Positions 45,132-54,433 are shown, counted from the stretch's first letter. The stretch: DNA of 64,000 nt from Candidatus Hebobacterum abditum (GCA_029821875.1 JALGXW010000017.1:1-64000), one strand, 5' to 3'. The notes: generated from the sequence alone by a model not told the origin. Numbers and translations: made by a program.

Positions 45132-46181
45132 ATGCGAATTGCAGCAGCGGCCGGAACCGCTACCTACATGCTACTGCTATGCTGCGCGCTCTGGGCCGCG
45201 GAAGTCGAGCCCGGCGCTGACAGCGCCGAGGGAGGCGAGGCCCGTCCGAAGGTGGGTGTCGTGGGGGAGGTGCCGCCTCGGCCGGAACTGGCGGCGCTCT
45301 CAGGGGTGAGTGCCTGGATCGTCAACGGGCGCGAGATCCCGCTCGGGCTCGTGCAGGAGAGGGCGGCTGCCTGGCACGGACAATACGTGTTGGAGAACCT
45401 GGTCGCAGATCTCCTGCTGCAGGAGGAGGCCGATCGTAGGGGCATCGTGGTGACGGAAGAAGAGGTGGCGCAGAAGGTCGCGGCGCTGCGCGAAGAGTTG
45501 GGAGTGCGGTCGGAGGCGGCCCTCGAAAGCTACTTGCGCGCGAAGCTGGTCACACGGGACTGGCTCTCTGCAAAGGCCCACACCTACGTTCTCATGGAGA
45601 AGGTCCTATCTGAGCAGATCTACGTGGACGATCGAGAGATCGAGCGAGCCTATCGACTCAACCAGGACCTCTACCGCCGAGGAGATATGGTGGGATTCCG
45701 GGCGATGCGGTTCCTCAGCGAGGCCTCGGCAACGGCGGCGCTGGCCGAGGTCCGCAAGGGACGCAGCTTCCAGGAGGTAGCCAAGGAAACTGCCCCCACC
45801 GCCAGGGAGAGAACGTTCGCTGGAGACATCCAATACTATGAGAGGAGCCAGCAGTCGCTGCCACCGGAGTTCGAGGCCGCTCTCTTCGCAGCCCCGCTGA
45901 ATCAGGTCGCGGGGCCGGTGGAGATACGCGGCTCCTACTATCTGATACGCGTGGAGAAGAAGCTCGACCCTCGTCAGTTCACCTTGGACGATGTGCGAGA
46001 CGTGATCCGCGAGCGGCTCGAGAAGCAGAAGCTTGAGCAGATCGTGTGGCCGAACTGGATCCGCGATCAGCTCCAGCGAGCCGATATCAGGGTGATGATG
46101 GCCGAGGCGACACCTGAAGCGGCACCCGAGGTGGCGCCCGAGGAGGTGCCTGAAGTGGCACCCGAGGTGGGACCCGAGTAG
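45132..46181 (+). CDS. SurA/PpiC-type peptidyl-prolyl isomerase
   Basis: This 349-aa extracytoplasmic folding factor has a signal peptide (residues 1-22), a SurA-like helical N-domain (WIVNGREIPLGLVQERAAAW, VTEEEVAQKVAALREELG) and one parvulin domain (VGFRAMRFLSEASAT, ARERTFAGDIQYYERSQQ, GPVEIRGSYYLIRV). The C-terminus is a run of Pro-Glu-Val/Ala repeats (about residues 326-349). ATG 45132 follows GGAGAGGAG. It fits a role in folding of outer-membrane or secreted proteins. Confidence 0.87.
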   Translation: MRIAAAAGTATYMLLLCCALWAAEVEPGADSAEGGEARPKVGVVGEVPPRPELAALSGVSAWIVNGREIPLGLVQERAAAWHGQYVLENLVADLLLQEEADRRGIVVTEEEVAQKVAALREELGVRSEAALESYLRAKLVTRDWLSAKAHTYVLMEKVLSEQIYVDDREIERAYRLNQDLYRRGDMVGFRAMRFLSEASATAALAEVRKGRSFQEVAKETAPTARERTFAGDIQYYERSQQSLPPEFEAALFAAPLNQVAGPVEIRGSYYLIRVEKKLDPRQFTLDDVRDVIRERLEKQKLEQIVWPNWIRDQLQRADIRVMMAEATPEAAPEVAPEEVPEVAPEVGPE

Positions 46182-46238
46182 TCTATCCTCGATGGGCGTT
46201 TCCCCTCTTGCCAGACGGCCCGAGGAGAGGAGAGTCGA

Positions 46239-47393
46239 GTGGCCATGCGCATGATCAACGCGGCTGTCATAGGAACAGGCTTCATCGGGCCCGCTCACGT
46301 CGAGGCGCTGAAGCGCCTCGGGTCCGTCGACGTCGTCGCGCTGTGTGGCAGGAATCCGCAGCGAACGGAACAGAAGGCGGCCGCTCTCGGCGTCCCCCGC
46401 GCATACACCGACTACCGCAAGTTGCTCGAAGACCCTGACGTCGAGGTCGTTCACAACGCCTCGCCAAACAACCTCCATTTCGAGGTGAACCAGGCCATCC
46501 TCGAGAGCGGCAAGCACTGTGTCTCGGAGAAGCCGCTGACGCGAACCACCGCGGAGTCGCGCCGGCTCGTCGAGCTGTCTCGGGAGAAGGGGCTCGTCAA
46601 CGCCGTCTGCTTCAACTACCGCTTCTATCCGCTGTCTCAACAGGCGAAGGCCGTCTGCGACGCAGGCGATGTCGGAGAGGTCCACGCCATCCACGGCTCC
46701 TATCTCCAGGACTGGCTGCTGCGCGAGACGGACTACAGCTGGCGGCTCGACCCGGAGGTTTCGGGCGACAGCTGCGCGGTGGGCGACATCGGCTCCCACT
46801 TCTGCGATCTGGTCACTTTCATCACCGGCCGCACGATCACTGAGGTGATGGCCGACTTCCAGACGACCCACAGGGTCCGCAAGCGGCCGAAGGCCGACCT
46901 GGAGGCCTTCGCGGGGAAGATGCTCAAGCTCGAAGACTACGAAGAGGTCGAGATAGAGAGCGAGGATCTCGCCAGCGTCCTGTTCCGCCTGGACAACGGC
47001 GCGCGCGGGGCCTTCACCGTCTCCCAGATATCGGCGGGCAGAAAGAACCGCCTCTTCTACGAGATCGACGGGGCCAAATGCGCGATCTCGGCCGACCTGG
47101 AGCGCCCGAACGAGCTCTGGGTGGGCTACCGCGACAAGGCCAATGAGTCCTACGTGAAGGACCCTTCGGTTCTCAGCGAGCAGGCGCAGCCGTACGCCCA
47201 CTACCCCGGCGGCCACCCCGAGGGCTATCCCGACGGGTTCAAGAACCTGTTCATCAACGTGTATCGAAGGATCGCAGGTGAGTCCGATGTTGACAACTTC
47301 CCTACCTTCGCGGATGGACATAGGGCCGTCGCCATCGTCGAGGCCGCCGTGAGGAGCGCCCGCGAGGGACAGTGGGTGACCGTGGGCTACTAG
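46239..47393 (+). CDS. Gfo/Idh/MocA-family oxidoreductase
   Basis: This 384-aa protein has the Rossmann motif AVIGTGFIGPAHVEAL, the NNLHFEVNQAIL helix, EKPLTRTTAESRRLV and the DIGSHFCDLVTFITG segment with the family histidine. The large size and C-terminal AHYPGGHPEGYPDGFKNLF part are typical of sugar or myo-inositol dehydrogenase-like members. GTG 46239 or ATG 46245 may be the start. A TIM-barrel isomerase gene follows 43 bp later, a common pairing in sugar catabolism. Confidence 0.92.
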   Translation: MAMRMINAAVIGTGFIGPAHVEALKRLGSVDVVALCGRNPQRTEQKAAALGVPRAYTDYRKLLEDPDVEVVHNASPNNLHFEVNQAILESGKHCVSEKPLTRTTAESRRLVELSREKGLVNAVCFNYRFYPLSQQAKAVCDAGDVGEVHAIHGSYLQDWLLRETDYSWRLDPEVSGDSCAVGDIGSHFCDLVTFITGRTITEVMADFQTTHRVRKRPKADLEAFAGKMLKLEDYEEVEIESEDLASVLFRLDNGARGAFTVSQISAGRKNRLFYEIDGAKCAISADLERPNELWVGYRDKANESYVKDPSVLSEQAQPYAHYPGGHPEGYPDGFKNLFINVYRRIAGESDVDNFPTFADGHRAVAIVEAAVRSAREGQWVTVGY

Positions 47394-47436
47394 CGGCCCT
47401 GCGCAGAGACTGAATGAAACCGGCGAGGAGGATGTC

Positions 47437-48402
47437 ATGAAGGTCGGAGTCTTTACCGTGCTATACGGCGACATGTCCTTCGAGAAGATGCTCGATCACG
47501 TCGCCGAGGTTGGCTGTGAGTCGGTCGAGATCGGGACCGGCGGGTATCCTGGCAATGCGCACTGCGACGCGACGGCTCTGCTGAAAGACGAAGCCGCGCA
47601 GAAGCGGTTCCTGCGAGCGGTGGAGAAGCGCGGCCTGATCATCTCCGCCCTGAGCTGCCACGGCAACCCGGTCCATCCCCAAGCTTCGGTGGCGAGAAGG
47701 TTCCACAACGACTGGCGCAAGACCGTGCGCCTGGCAGAGGCACTGGGGATCGAGCGCGTGATCACCTTCTCCGGCTGTCCCGGCGACAGCGACGCCTCGA
47801 AGTATCCCAACTGGGTCACCTGTCCCTGGCCGCCCGACTTCTCCGAGGTCGTGACGTGGCAGTGGGAGGAGAAGCTGATTCCGTACTGGGCCAAGGAGGT
47901 CGACTACGCGGCAAAGCAGGGCATCACCAAGATCTGCTTCGAGATGCACCCCGGATTCTGTGTCTACAATCCGGAGACACTGCTGAAGCTGCGCGAGGCC
48001 TGCGGCGAGGCAATCGGCGCCAACTTCGATCCTAGCCATCTCTTCTGGCAGGGAATCGATCCGGTGGCGGCCATCCGCGAGCTTGGCTCGTCCATCTACC
48101 ATGTGCACGCGAAGGATGTCAAGGTCGACCCCATCAACACCTCTCGCAATGGCGTGCTCGACACGAAGTCCTACACCAACGAGATCGCGCGCTCCTGGAT
48201 CTTCCGCACGGTTGGCTACGGCCACGGGGCGGAAGTGTGGAAGGCGATGATCTCGGAATTGCGTCTGGCCGGCTATGACTACGTGCTCAGCATCGAGCAC
48301 GAGGACAGCCTGATGAGCATCGACGAGGGCTTCCGCAAGGCCGTCGCCTTCCTGAAGGACGTCACGATCTCGGAGCCCCCGCCGAAGGTTTGGTGGGCGT
48401 GA
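47437..48402 (+). CDS. sugar phosphate isomerase/epimerase (TIM barrel)
   Basis: This 321-aa protein starts MKVGVFTVLYGDMSFEKML and has the metal-ligand strands ITKICFEMHPGFCVYNPETL, IGANFDPSHLFWQGIDP and YHVHAKDVKVD and the final VLSIEHEDSLM. This is the classic pattern of the family, with Glu, Asp, His and Glu around the metal site. It is expected to act on the product or substrate of the preceding dehydrogenase. ATG 47437 follows GGCGAGGAGG. Confidence 0.93.
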   Translation: MKVGVFTVLYGDMSFEKMLDHVAEVGCESVEIGTGGYPGNAHCDATALLKDEAAQKRFLRAVEKRGLIISALSCHGNPVHPQASVARRFHNDWRKTVRLAEALGIERVITFSGCPGDSDASKYPNWVTCPWPPDFSEVVTWQWEEKLIPYWAKEVDYAAKQGITKICFEMHPGFCVYNPETLLKLREACGEAIGANFDPSHLFWQGIDPVAAIRELGSSIYHVHAKDVKVDPINTSRNGVLDTKSYTNEIARSWIFRTVGYGHGAEVWKAMISELRLAGYDYVLSIEHEDSLMSIDEGFRKAVAFLKDVTISEPPPKVWWA

Positions 48403-48436
48403 TGTGAGAGCACCCGTGTTCTCGATTTGTGAACCG

Positions 48437-48465
48437 GAACGGGCCGGCCCTCCGTCGGCCCGTTC
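48437..48465 (+). terminator. stem-loop after the TIM-barrel gene
   Basis: GAACGGGCCG (48437-48446) pairs perfectly with CGGCCCGTTC (48456-48465) around a 9-nt loop, 34 bp after the stop. There is no T-run, so it may be a processing or Rho-assisted site. Confidence 0.55.
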
Positions 48466-48597
48466 TCGCCGTGGGGACGGCGTCACAGAAGGTCTATCAC
48501 TCGTTCACCCCCGATTCACCTGCGGCGAGCACCTTAGGGGGCTACCTTTGCGCGTAGGCGAGACCGGTCACCGGAGCACACAGATGGAGGAGTGGGT

Positions 48598-49983
48598 ATG
48601 AGCACGGGACTGCTGGGGCGGCGCGGGGTGACATGGCTCATGCTGGCGCTGATGGCGCTCGGCGCGGCGGCCGCCTGGGGTGAGGCGGCCAGCATCGGGC
48701 CGGACGACCGACAGTACCGGGAGCTGGACGCGCTCGGCCGGGCGGGGCTGCTGAGCGGACACCCGAAAGGTCCCATCGGCGAGTGGGCCGGCGAGCGATT
48801 GTCTCGCTACGAGGCGGCTTCGCTGACCCTGCGGGCGGTGGAGGGGATCGCCCAGGCCTATGAGGAGCAGGGGGCGGCCCTGCACCAGATCGCCAGGGCC
48901 GAGCCCGCCGAAGAGCCGGCCGCGCCGACGCCGGTCACGCACCTCGACCTCGCCCGCGTGGAGAAGCTCATCTCGGAGTTCCGCGCCGAGCTAGTCACTA
49001 TGGGTGTGCGGGTGGACGACCTGGAGTCCGCCATGCAAGACGTTCAGACGCGCCTGGCCAAGGTTGAGGCCGAACAGAGGAAGCACAAGCTCGACGGCTA
49101 CTTCCAGGTGCGCTACACCTCCGACGACGCGACCGACACGCACGAGTTTCAAGTGCGCCGGGCTCGGTTCAACATCCGCGGGCCGGTCACCGACCTCTGG
49201 TCGTATCGCATCGAGTTCCAGTTGGATGCGAGGGAAGTCGACAAGGGCCCGACGTCAAAGACGCAGCTTCGCACGCTCTATGCGGACTACAAGACAGGCA
49301 AATCGACGCTACGCATCGGCCAGGCGAAAGTGCCCTGGGGTTACGAGTTGCTGGAGGGGGCCCCCAACCTGTGGAGCGGAGAGCGGGCCCTCTTCATGGA
49401 CGTGCTCTTCCCCAACCAGCGCGACATAGGTGTGCAGTATGCCTATCGAACGGCCCCTCGCGGCCCCCGACTCGACGTCGGCATCTTCAATGGCACGGGC
49501 ATCAACGCCAACGATGACAACGATCGGAAGAGCCTCATGGCCCGGGTGAACTTCCCCGTGCCGAACGGTTCGGTGGCCTTCTCCGGGTATGCAGGCGAGA
49601 GGGGGGAGGGGGAGGAGGCGACCGACCAGGACCGTTTTGGCCTCAGCGCTCGCTTCAAGTGGCCGGGCGGCACGGAGTTCATGGGCGAGGCCGTGAGTGG
49701 CGAGGATCGGGGCGCGGATGTGCGAGGCTGGTACGCGCAGATCGGCCAGCCGATCAGCGGGAGGGCTCCCAATCTGCTGTTCGTGAAGTACGACCAATAT
49801 GACCCGGACACGGATGTCTCGGATGATCTCTTCAAGCGATGGACACTTGGCTACTGGTATCAGCTCGATCCAGCGACACGCCTGACGCTCGTGCACGCCA
49901 TCCGACGGCCGGAGGACGGCTTCTCGCAGTTGGCGGCGTGGGAAGGCGAGAGGACCTACCTGCAGCTGCAGCTCAAGTACTAG
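48598..49983 (+). CDS. OprO/OprP-type outer-membrane porin with SLH-like N-terminal domain
   Basis: This 461-aa protein has a signal peptide, an SLH-like domain (YRELDALGRAGLLSGHPKG, LSRYEAASLTLRAVEG), a coiled coil (RVEKLISEFRAELVTMGVRV, LESAMQDVQTRLAKVEA) and a porin O/P barrel beginning KLDGYFQVRYTSDD and ending in an aromatic strand LQLQLKY. Similar SLH-coiled-coil-porin proteins anchor the outer membrane to the cell wall in several diderm groups. ATG 48598 sits 7 nt after GGAGG. Phosphate selectivity cannot be claimed from this. Confidence 0.88.
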   Translation: MSTGLLGRRGVTWLMLALMALGAAAAWGEAASIGPDDRQYRELDALGRAGLLSGHPKGPIGEWAGERLSRYEAASLTLRAVEGIAQAYEEQGAALHQIARAEPAEEPAAPTPVTHLDLARVEKLISEFRAELVTMGVRVDDLESAMQDVQTRLAKVEAEQRKHKLDGYFQVRYTSDDATDTHEFQVRRARFNIRGPVTDLWSYRIEFQLDAREVDKGPTSKTQLRTLYADYKTGKSTLRIGQAKVPWGYELLEGAPNLWSGERALFMDVLFPNQRDIGVQYAYRTAPRGPRLDVGIFNGTGINANDDNDRKSLMARVNFPVPNGSVAFSGYAGERGEGEEATDQDRFGLSARFKWPGGTEFMGEAVSGEDRGADVRGWYAQIGQPISGRAPNLLFVKYDQYDPDTDVSDDLFKRWTLGYWYQLDPATRLTLVHAIRRPEDGFSQLAAWEGERTYLQLQLKY

Positions 49984-50011
49984 GGAGGAGCCCCGTACCA
50001 CCTCTGGGCGA

Positions 50012-50038
50012 GGGGCCCGTCGCGGCGCGGCGGGCCCC
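50012..50038 (+). terminator. GC-rich stem-loop after the porin gene
   Basis: GGGGCCCG (50012-50019) pairs with CGGGCCCC (50031-50038); the loop is 11 nt and the trailing sequence GGGGTCTTTGG is only weakly T-rich. Confidence 0.5.
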
Positions 50039-50102
50039 GGGGTCTTTGGACAAGGTCGCCTCGCCAAAGGTGTAGAAATCAGTGCGGGAAGGAAGCAAAC
50101 AA

Positions 50103-50867
50103 ATGGCGAGCGTCTCCGATAGCATCGCTCTGAGCGAGCAGGACAAGGAGCGATATCATCGCCAGATGATGATCGCTGGCTGGGGGGAATCCGGCCAGGA
50201 ACGGCTCAAAGCCGCTCGCGTGTTCGTGGCGGGTGCAGGCGGACTGGGCTCGCCGGCTGCCATGTATCTCGCAGTGGCTGGGGTGGGCCATATACGGCTG
50301 TGTGACTCCGACAGCCCGGAGCTGTCCAATCTGAACCGGCAGATACTACACAACGACGCCAGGATCGGAGTGAACAAGGCCGAGTCGGGTAAGATGACCT
50401 TGGATGAGCTGAACCCAAGCATCGAAGTCGAGGCCGTGAGCACCCGCATCGAGGCGGACAACGTCGATGAGCTGGTGGGAGATTCCCACCTCATTGTAGA
50501 CTGCATGGATAACTTCCCGACGCGCTACATTCTCAACGAGTGCGCAATCCGCAAGGGCATACCGTTCGTGCACGCAAGCGTGTGGGGACTTGAGGGGAAG
50601 CTCAGCTTCATCCACTCTCCGGATACGCCATGCTTGAGATGCATCTTCCCGAGCGCCCCGCCCCCGGAGGTCTTCCCAGTGTTGGGGGCCACCCCGGGAG
50701 CGATCGGGTGTCTTCAGGCGATGGAGGTCGTGAAGTACCTCGCCGGCGTGGGAGAGAACCTGACAGGCAAGCTCCTCGTCTGGAGCGGGGAGGATATGGA
50801 GTTCGCAGTCTATCCCGTCACCAAGCGGCCGGATTGCCCGGCCTGCGGTGCCATCGGCGACGGGTGA
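50103..50867 (+). CDS. ThiF/MoeB/HesA-family adenylyltransferase
   Basis: This 254-aa E1-like enzyme activates the C-terminus of a small sulfur-carrier protein with ATP. It shows RYHRQMMIAGWGESGQERL, the nucleotide-binding GAGGLGSPAAMYLA, the DSDSPELSNLNRQIL segment, the zinc cysteines CLRCIF and CPACG, and GATPGAIGCLQAMEVVKYL. No ThiS, MoaD or other carrier gene is adjacent. The formate dehydrogenase elsewhere in the window requires molybdopterin, which makes a MoeB role possible but unproven. ATG 50103 is preceded by GGAAGGA. Confidence 0.9.
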   Translation: MASVSDSIALSEQDKERYHRQMMIAGWGESGQERLKAARVFVAGAGGLGSPAAMYLAVAGVGHIRLCDSDSPELSNLNRQILHNDARIGVNKAESGKMTLDELNPSIEVEAVSTRIEADNVDELVGDSHLIVDCMDNFPTRYILNECAIRKGIPFVHASVWGLEGKLSFIHSPDTPCLRCIFPSAPPPEVFPVLGATPGAIGCLQAMEVVKYLAGVGENLTGKLLVWSGEDMEFAVYPVTKRPDCPACGAIGDG

Positions 50868-50921
50868 ACGGACGCTGGTGTCGAATCGTAGCTTGGTAAC
50901 TCTTCTTTTGGGAGGAGAAGT

Positions 50922-51470
50922 GTGTCTAGTCACAAGGTGATTACGCTTGGCGTGGCAATGTTGCTGGCCTGCTGTCTGGCCCTCTGTGGGTGTCGTGGCG
51001 GCGAGCAGCCGGAGCCGGAGAGCACGCCGCCGGCCGAAGTGGCGGGCGCGCCATCTGAGACCCCCGCGGTGCCTGACGCGCCGGTGGTCATCGAGGCCTA
51101 CTACCCACTCAACCCGAGCCACCAGTTCATCGCAGACTACGTTCTAGCCATTGGGGAGGCCAACCCGGACACGGTGCAGGTGACGGTCTACGATATGCAG
51201 TCTCCGGAAGGCCGGAAGAAGTGGATGACCAGCGGGCTCAGCTGCGCGGGCATCTTCGTCAACGGCAGCACCGAACATCGGATCAAGCGGGGAGACGAGA
51301 CGGAGACAGTTAACCTCCTCAGGCGGATGGACGTCACCTGGACTCGTGACGACCTGCTGCTGGTCATCCAGCAAGAGCTGGACAAAGTGGGAGCAACCCT
51401 TGCACCACCGAAGGAAGCTGCCGAGGAGGGAGCGGAGACTGCTGAACCGGACACTGGGTCTTCGGGTTAG
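50922..51470 (+). CDS. lipoprotein with possible thioredoxin-like domain
   Basis: This 182-aa protein has a lipoprotein signal ending LALCGC (Cys24 or Cys22), a Pro/Glu-rich linker to about residue 55, then an alpha/beta domain (VVIEAYYPLNPSHQFIADYV, VQVTVYDMQSPEGRKKW, SGLSCAGIFVNG). The strand order suggests a thioredoxin-like fold without a CxxC. GTG 50922 follows GGGAGGAGAA. Its 3' end overlaps the next lipoprotein gene. Confidence 0.72.
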   Translation: MSSHKVITLGVAMLLACCLALCGCRGGEQPEPESTPPAEVAGAPSETPAVPDAPVVIEAYYPLNPSHQFIADYVLAIGEANPDTVQVTVYDMQSPEGRKKWMTSGLSCAGIFVNGSTEHRIKRGDETETVNLLRRMDVTWTRDDLLLVIQQELDKVGATLAPPKEAAEEGAETAEPDTGSSG

Positions 51471-52275
51471 CGGCCTCATCGCTGCCTGCCTTCTGCTGGC
51501 GGGCTGTGGCGGGGAGCCTCCCGAGGTCGCCTCGCCGCAGCCCGTCGCGCTTACCGTCTACGTGCCCTGTGTGCTGAGCGGGCCCGTGCTGCAGATCGTC
51601 TCGGCCTACCAGTCCACGCACCCGGGGGTGGAAGTCCAGGCGTTGGTGGAGAAGCCGATGGCCATGCTGTCCAAGGTGCCCGGCGCCCAGGGCGGCGCTG
51701 CGGTGGCCATCACCACGGGCGAGCTCGAGATGCAGTCGTTGATCGCAGATGGCGTGGTTGCACCGTCCGATGTCGAGACAATCGCGCTCAACACATATGG
51801 GATTGTGCTCCTGGCCGCGGCCGACGGTGTGCCGGGCGTGGAGGGGCTGGAGGACGTGGCCGCGCCGGACGTGGCGAGGATCTACGTCGAAGACCCGTCG
51901 AAGAGCAGCCTCGGCGACCGGACCGAGCAATCCCTCCGCCAGCTTGGCCTGTGGGAGATTGCTGCGCCGAAGGTCGTGCACCCACAGGCGGACGCGATGC
52001 TGCTCGGCGGGCTGGTCGCGGGCGAGGCAGACTTGGCGTTCGTCTTCCAGGGCTGCTGGTCCGACGAGAGCGGCGGCGAGAGCACCGTCCCCAAGACCCT
52101 TCGGCTGATCGGAGAGCTCCCTCCCGACACCTACCGGCCTATCGAGTACAAGGCGGCCCCGCTGAGCGGGGCCGTGGAGGCGGGGCCCGCGCGCGAGTTC
52201 GTGGACTTCCTGCTCTCACCTGAGGGCCGGGAGGCGCTCTCCGAGGCGGGACTCAAGCCGACGCAGAGCCAGTAG
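51400..52275 (+). CDS. ModA-like substrate-binding lipoprotein
   Basis: This 291-aa protein resembles molybdate-binding ModA and other oxyanion-binding proteins: VYVPCVLSGPVLQIVSAYQS, VAITTGELEMQSLI, LNTYGIVLLAA, GLVAGEADLAFVFQG and FVDFLLSPEGREAL. The frame has no ATG. TTG 51400, with GGGAG close upstream, gives a basic start and a lipobox LLAGC at Cys36, and overlaps the preceding gene by 71 bp. No modB or modC follows. The molybdate reading is tentative; tungstate, sulfate or other anions are possible. Confidence 0.75.
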   Translation: MHHRRKLPRRERRLLNRTLGLRVSGLIAACLLLAGCGGEPPEVASPQPVALTVYVPCVLSGPVLQIVSAYQSTHPGVEVQALVEKPMAMLSKVPGAQGGAAVAITTGELEMQSLIADGVVAPSDVETIALNTYGIVLLAAADGVPGVEGLEDVAAPDVARIYVEDPSKSSLGDRTEQSLRQLGLWEIAAPKVVHPQADAMLLGGLVAGEADLAFVFQGCWSDESGGESTVPKTLRLIGELPPDTYRPIEYKAAPLSGAVEAGPAREFVDFLLSPEGREALSEAGLKPTQSQ

Positions 52276-52441
52276 CGGCGTGCTCAGCCAGCCACGCTTG
52301 CCATCGGGCCAGCCGTCCCCTACACTGTAGGCCCATCTGTCTCATCTGGAGGAGGCAATCACGGCGCACGACCGCGAGCCCGGCCCTGCTCAAGGAGCGG
52401 AGGTCAACCGCGGGCGGACCTGGCCGGCGGCGCTGCGTTCC

Positions 52442-53626
52442 TTGCGCCACCGCGATTTCCGCCTCTTCTGGATGGGCCTCATCGTCTCGGTCGTCGGAAG
52501 CTGGATGCAGCGCACCGCCCAGGGATGGCTCGTCTACGAGCTCACTGGCCGCGCCATCTATCTCGGGCTGGTCGCCGCCTGTGGCACGCTGCCCATGCTC
52601 CTGCTCTCACTCCCTGCCGGTGTCCTCGCCGACCGCGTGCGGAAGCGGAACATACTCCTGGTCACTCAGAGCCTGGCCATGCTCCAGGCCTTCGTCTTGG
52701 CCTTCCTCATCTACACCGACGCCGTCAGAGTCTGGCACGTCATGGTGCTGGCGAGCACGCTCGGAGCCATCTGGGCATTCGATATGCCGACGCGCCACGC
52801 AATGGTCCTCGAGCTGGTCGACAGGGACGACGCGCTCAATGCGGTCTCGCTCAACTCGACTGCCTTCAACACGGGACGCGTCCTCGGCCCGGCCCTCGCC
52901 GGCGTGCTCGTGGCCACCCTCGGCATGGCCGTCTGCTTCTTCATCAATGGCGTCACCTTCCTCGCCCTCATCAGTGCGCTTGCGCTCATTGCCGCTCGGC
53001 CTCCCGGCTCGGCCAGCCGTGCCTCCTTCTCCCGCCAGATCGCCGACGGGGTCACCTGGGCGCGCCGCAATCCCGTGCCGCTTGCCCTCCTCTCCCTCCT
53101 CACTGTCGTCGGCCTCTTCGCGCTGTCCCACCCGGTGCTGCTCCCTGTGTTCGCGGGCGACATCTTCCACGTCGGCCCGACGGGCTACGGCCTCATGATG
53201 TCCGCCTATGGAGTCGGAGCGCTCGTGGCCGCCCTTTTTCTCACCATCGCGGGAGGCGGCTGGCCGGCCGGACTGCTGGCCACCGCGGGCTCGTTCATCT
53301 ACCCTGTCGCCATGCTGGGAGTGGCCGCGGCCCCGGGCTATGCTGCTGCGCTCGCCGCACTCTTCTGCATGGGCGTGGGTCTGATGTCTTTCAACGTGCT
53401 TGCCAACACCATGCTCCAGAAGCACTCCCCCGATGAACTGCGGGGCCGGATTATGAGCTTCCGCAGCTTCCTCTTTGCCGGGATGTCTTGGATTGGCGAT
53501 GTTCAGATGGGAGTTCTCGGCGAATGGCTTGGCGCGCGAATTGCATACGGAATCAGCGCGGCCGTCTGCCTCTGCGCTGCCGCTGCAGTCTGGTCGCGCG
53601 TGCCGCAGCTTCGCCGCAGCGATTGA
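52442..53626 (+). CDS. MFS transporter, EntS/DHA3-like
   Basis: This 394-aa protein has twelve predicted helices and the family features FRLFWMGLIVSVVGSWMQRTA, LPAGVLADRVRKRNILLV between helices 2 and 3 and VLGPALAGVLVATLG. It is of the drug- or siderophore-efflux type. The open frame continues about 28 codons upstream to a strong GGAGGAGG (52348-52355), but no ATG, GTG or TTG follows it, so TTG 52442 is only the first conventional start. Homologues usually have an N-terminal extension of that size. Confidence 0.87.
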   Translation: MRHRDFRLFWMGLIVSVVGSWMQRTAQGWLVYELTGRAIYLGLVAACGTLPMLLLSLPAGVLADRVRKRNILLVTQSLAMLQAFVLAFLIYTDAVRVWHVMVLASTLGAIWAFDMPTRHAMVLELVDRDDALNAVSLNSTAFNTGRVLGPALAGVLVATLGMAVCFFINGVTFLALISALALIAARPPGSASRASFSRQIADGVTWARRNPVPLALLSLLTVVGLFALSHPVLLPVFAGDIFHVGPTGYGLMMSAYGVGALVAALFLTIAGGGWPAGLLATAGSFIYPVAMLGVAAAPGYAAALAALFCMGVGLMSFNVLANTMLQKHSPDELRGRIMSFRSFLFAGMSWIGDVQMGVLGEWLGARIAYGISAAVCLCAAAAVWSRVPQLRRSD

Positions 53627-53659
53627 CGTCCGTTCAGGCTCAAGTCAAGGAGGTCTGAG

Positions 53660-54433
53660 ATGCGTATCGACGCTCACGTACACGGCGACTTCTCGAAGCT
53701 CAAGGCCGCTCCCGCCGAATACGTCGCCAGCTGCCGCGCCCTCGGCATCGAGCGAATCGGGCTCATCGAGGATCCCGATGACGTGATGGCCGCCCATGAG
53801 GCAATGCCCGACTTCGTCATCCCCATCGCCCGTGTCGACATCGACGCGGTCACCCTCTCCGAGTTGCGAGAGTATCTCGACGGCGGCGCTGCCGCCATCA
53901 AGTTCATCAATCCGCGCTTCTCCTATGGGGACACGCGCTACGATCCTCTCTACGCGGCCATATCCGAACGAGGGAAGGTCGCTGTCTTCCACACGGGCTA
54001 CCTCGGCCGCTCCTTCGCGGTGCCGTCTCGTCCGACGGACATTGCGCTCATGCGGCCGGCGGCGATCGACTGCCTGAGCCGTCGCCATCCCGACTTGAAG
54101 ATCATCATGGCCCACTATGGCAATCCCTGGTGGGAGGAGGCCTGGAAGATCGCCTGGTCGACCCCCAATGTGTACGCCGACCTTGGCGGCGGCACGGCCA
54201 TCTTTCGCTCGCTGGCGATGTGGCGGGAGATGTTTGCCCCCAACGGCGTCCTGGACGAGCCGAGCCTGACGAAGTTGATGTTTGCCAGCGATGTGGGGTA
54301 TTTCGAGAGAGAGCCAGACGTCAGGCCTTACTTCGACTTCTACGACGGGCTGTTCGAGGCGGTGGGCGCGCCGAAGGAGCTCCGGGACAGAGTCAACCGC
54401 AGGAATGCCGAGGCGCTGTTCGGCATCTCATAG
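53660..54433 (+). CDS. amidohydrolase-2 family metal-dependent hydrolase
   Basis: This 257-aa TIM-barrel protein starts MRIDAHVHGDF, with the HxH metal motif, and has VAVFHTGYLGRS, KIIMAHYGNPWW and MFASDVGYFERE, which provide the remaining metal and acid residues. Family reactions include decarboxylation of aromatic and dicarboxylic acids and lactone hydrolysis. ATG 53660 has AAGGAGGTC ahead of it, 33 bp after the MFS gene. The next gene is a separate ion channel. Confidence 0.88.
   Translation: MRIDAHVHGDFSKLKAAPAEYVASCRALGIERIGLIEDPDDVMAAHEAMPDFVIPIARVDIDAVTLSELREYLDGGAAAIKFINPRFSYGDTRYDPLYAAISERGKVAVFHTGYLGRSFAVPSRPTDIALMRPAAIDCLSRRHPDLKIIMAHYGNPWWEEAWKIAWSTPNVYADLGGGTAIFRSLAMWREMFAPNGVLDEPSLTKLMFASDVGYFEREPDVRPYFDFYDGLFEAVGAPKELRDRVNRRNAEALFGIS

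Noticed and set aside
45606-47474. 622-aa antisense frame across the PpiC and Gfo/Idh genes
   Set aside because: It spans two conserved plus-strand genes and the gap between them, and has no recognisable domain.
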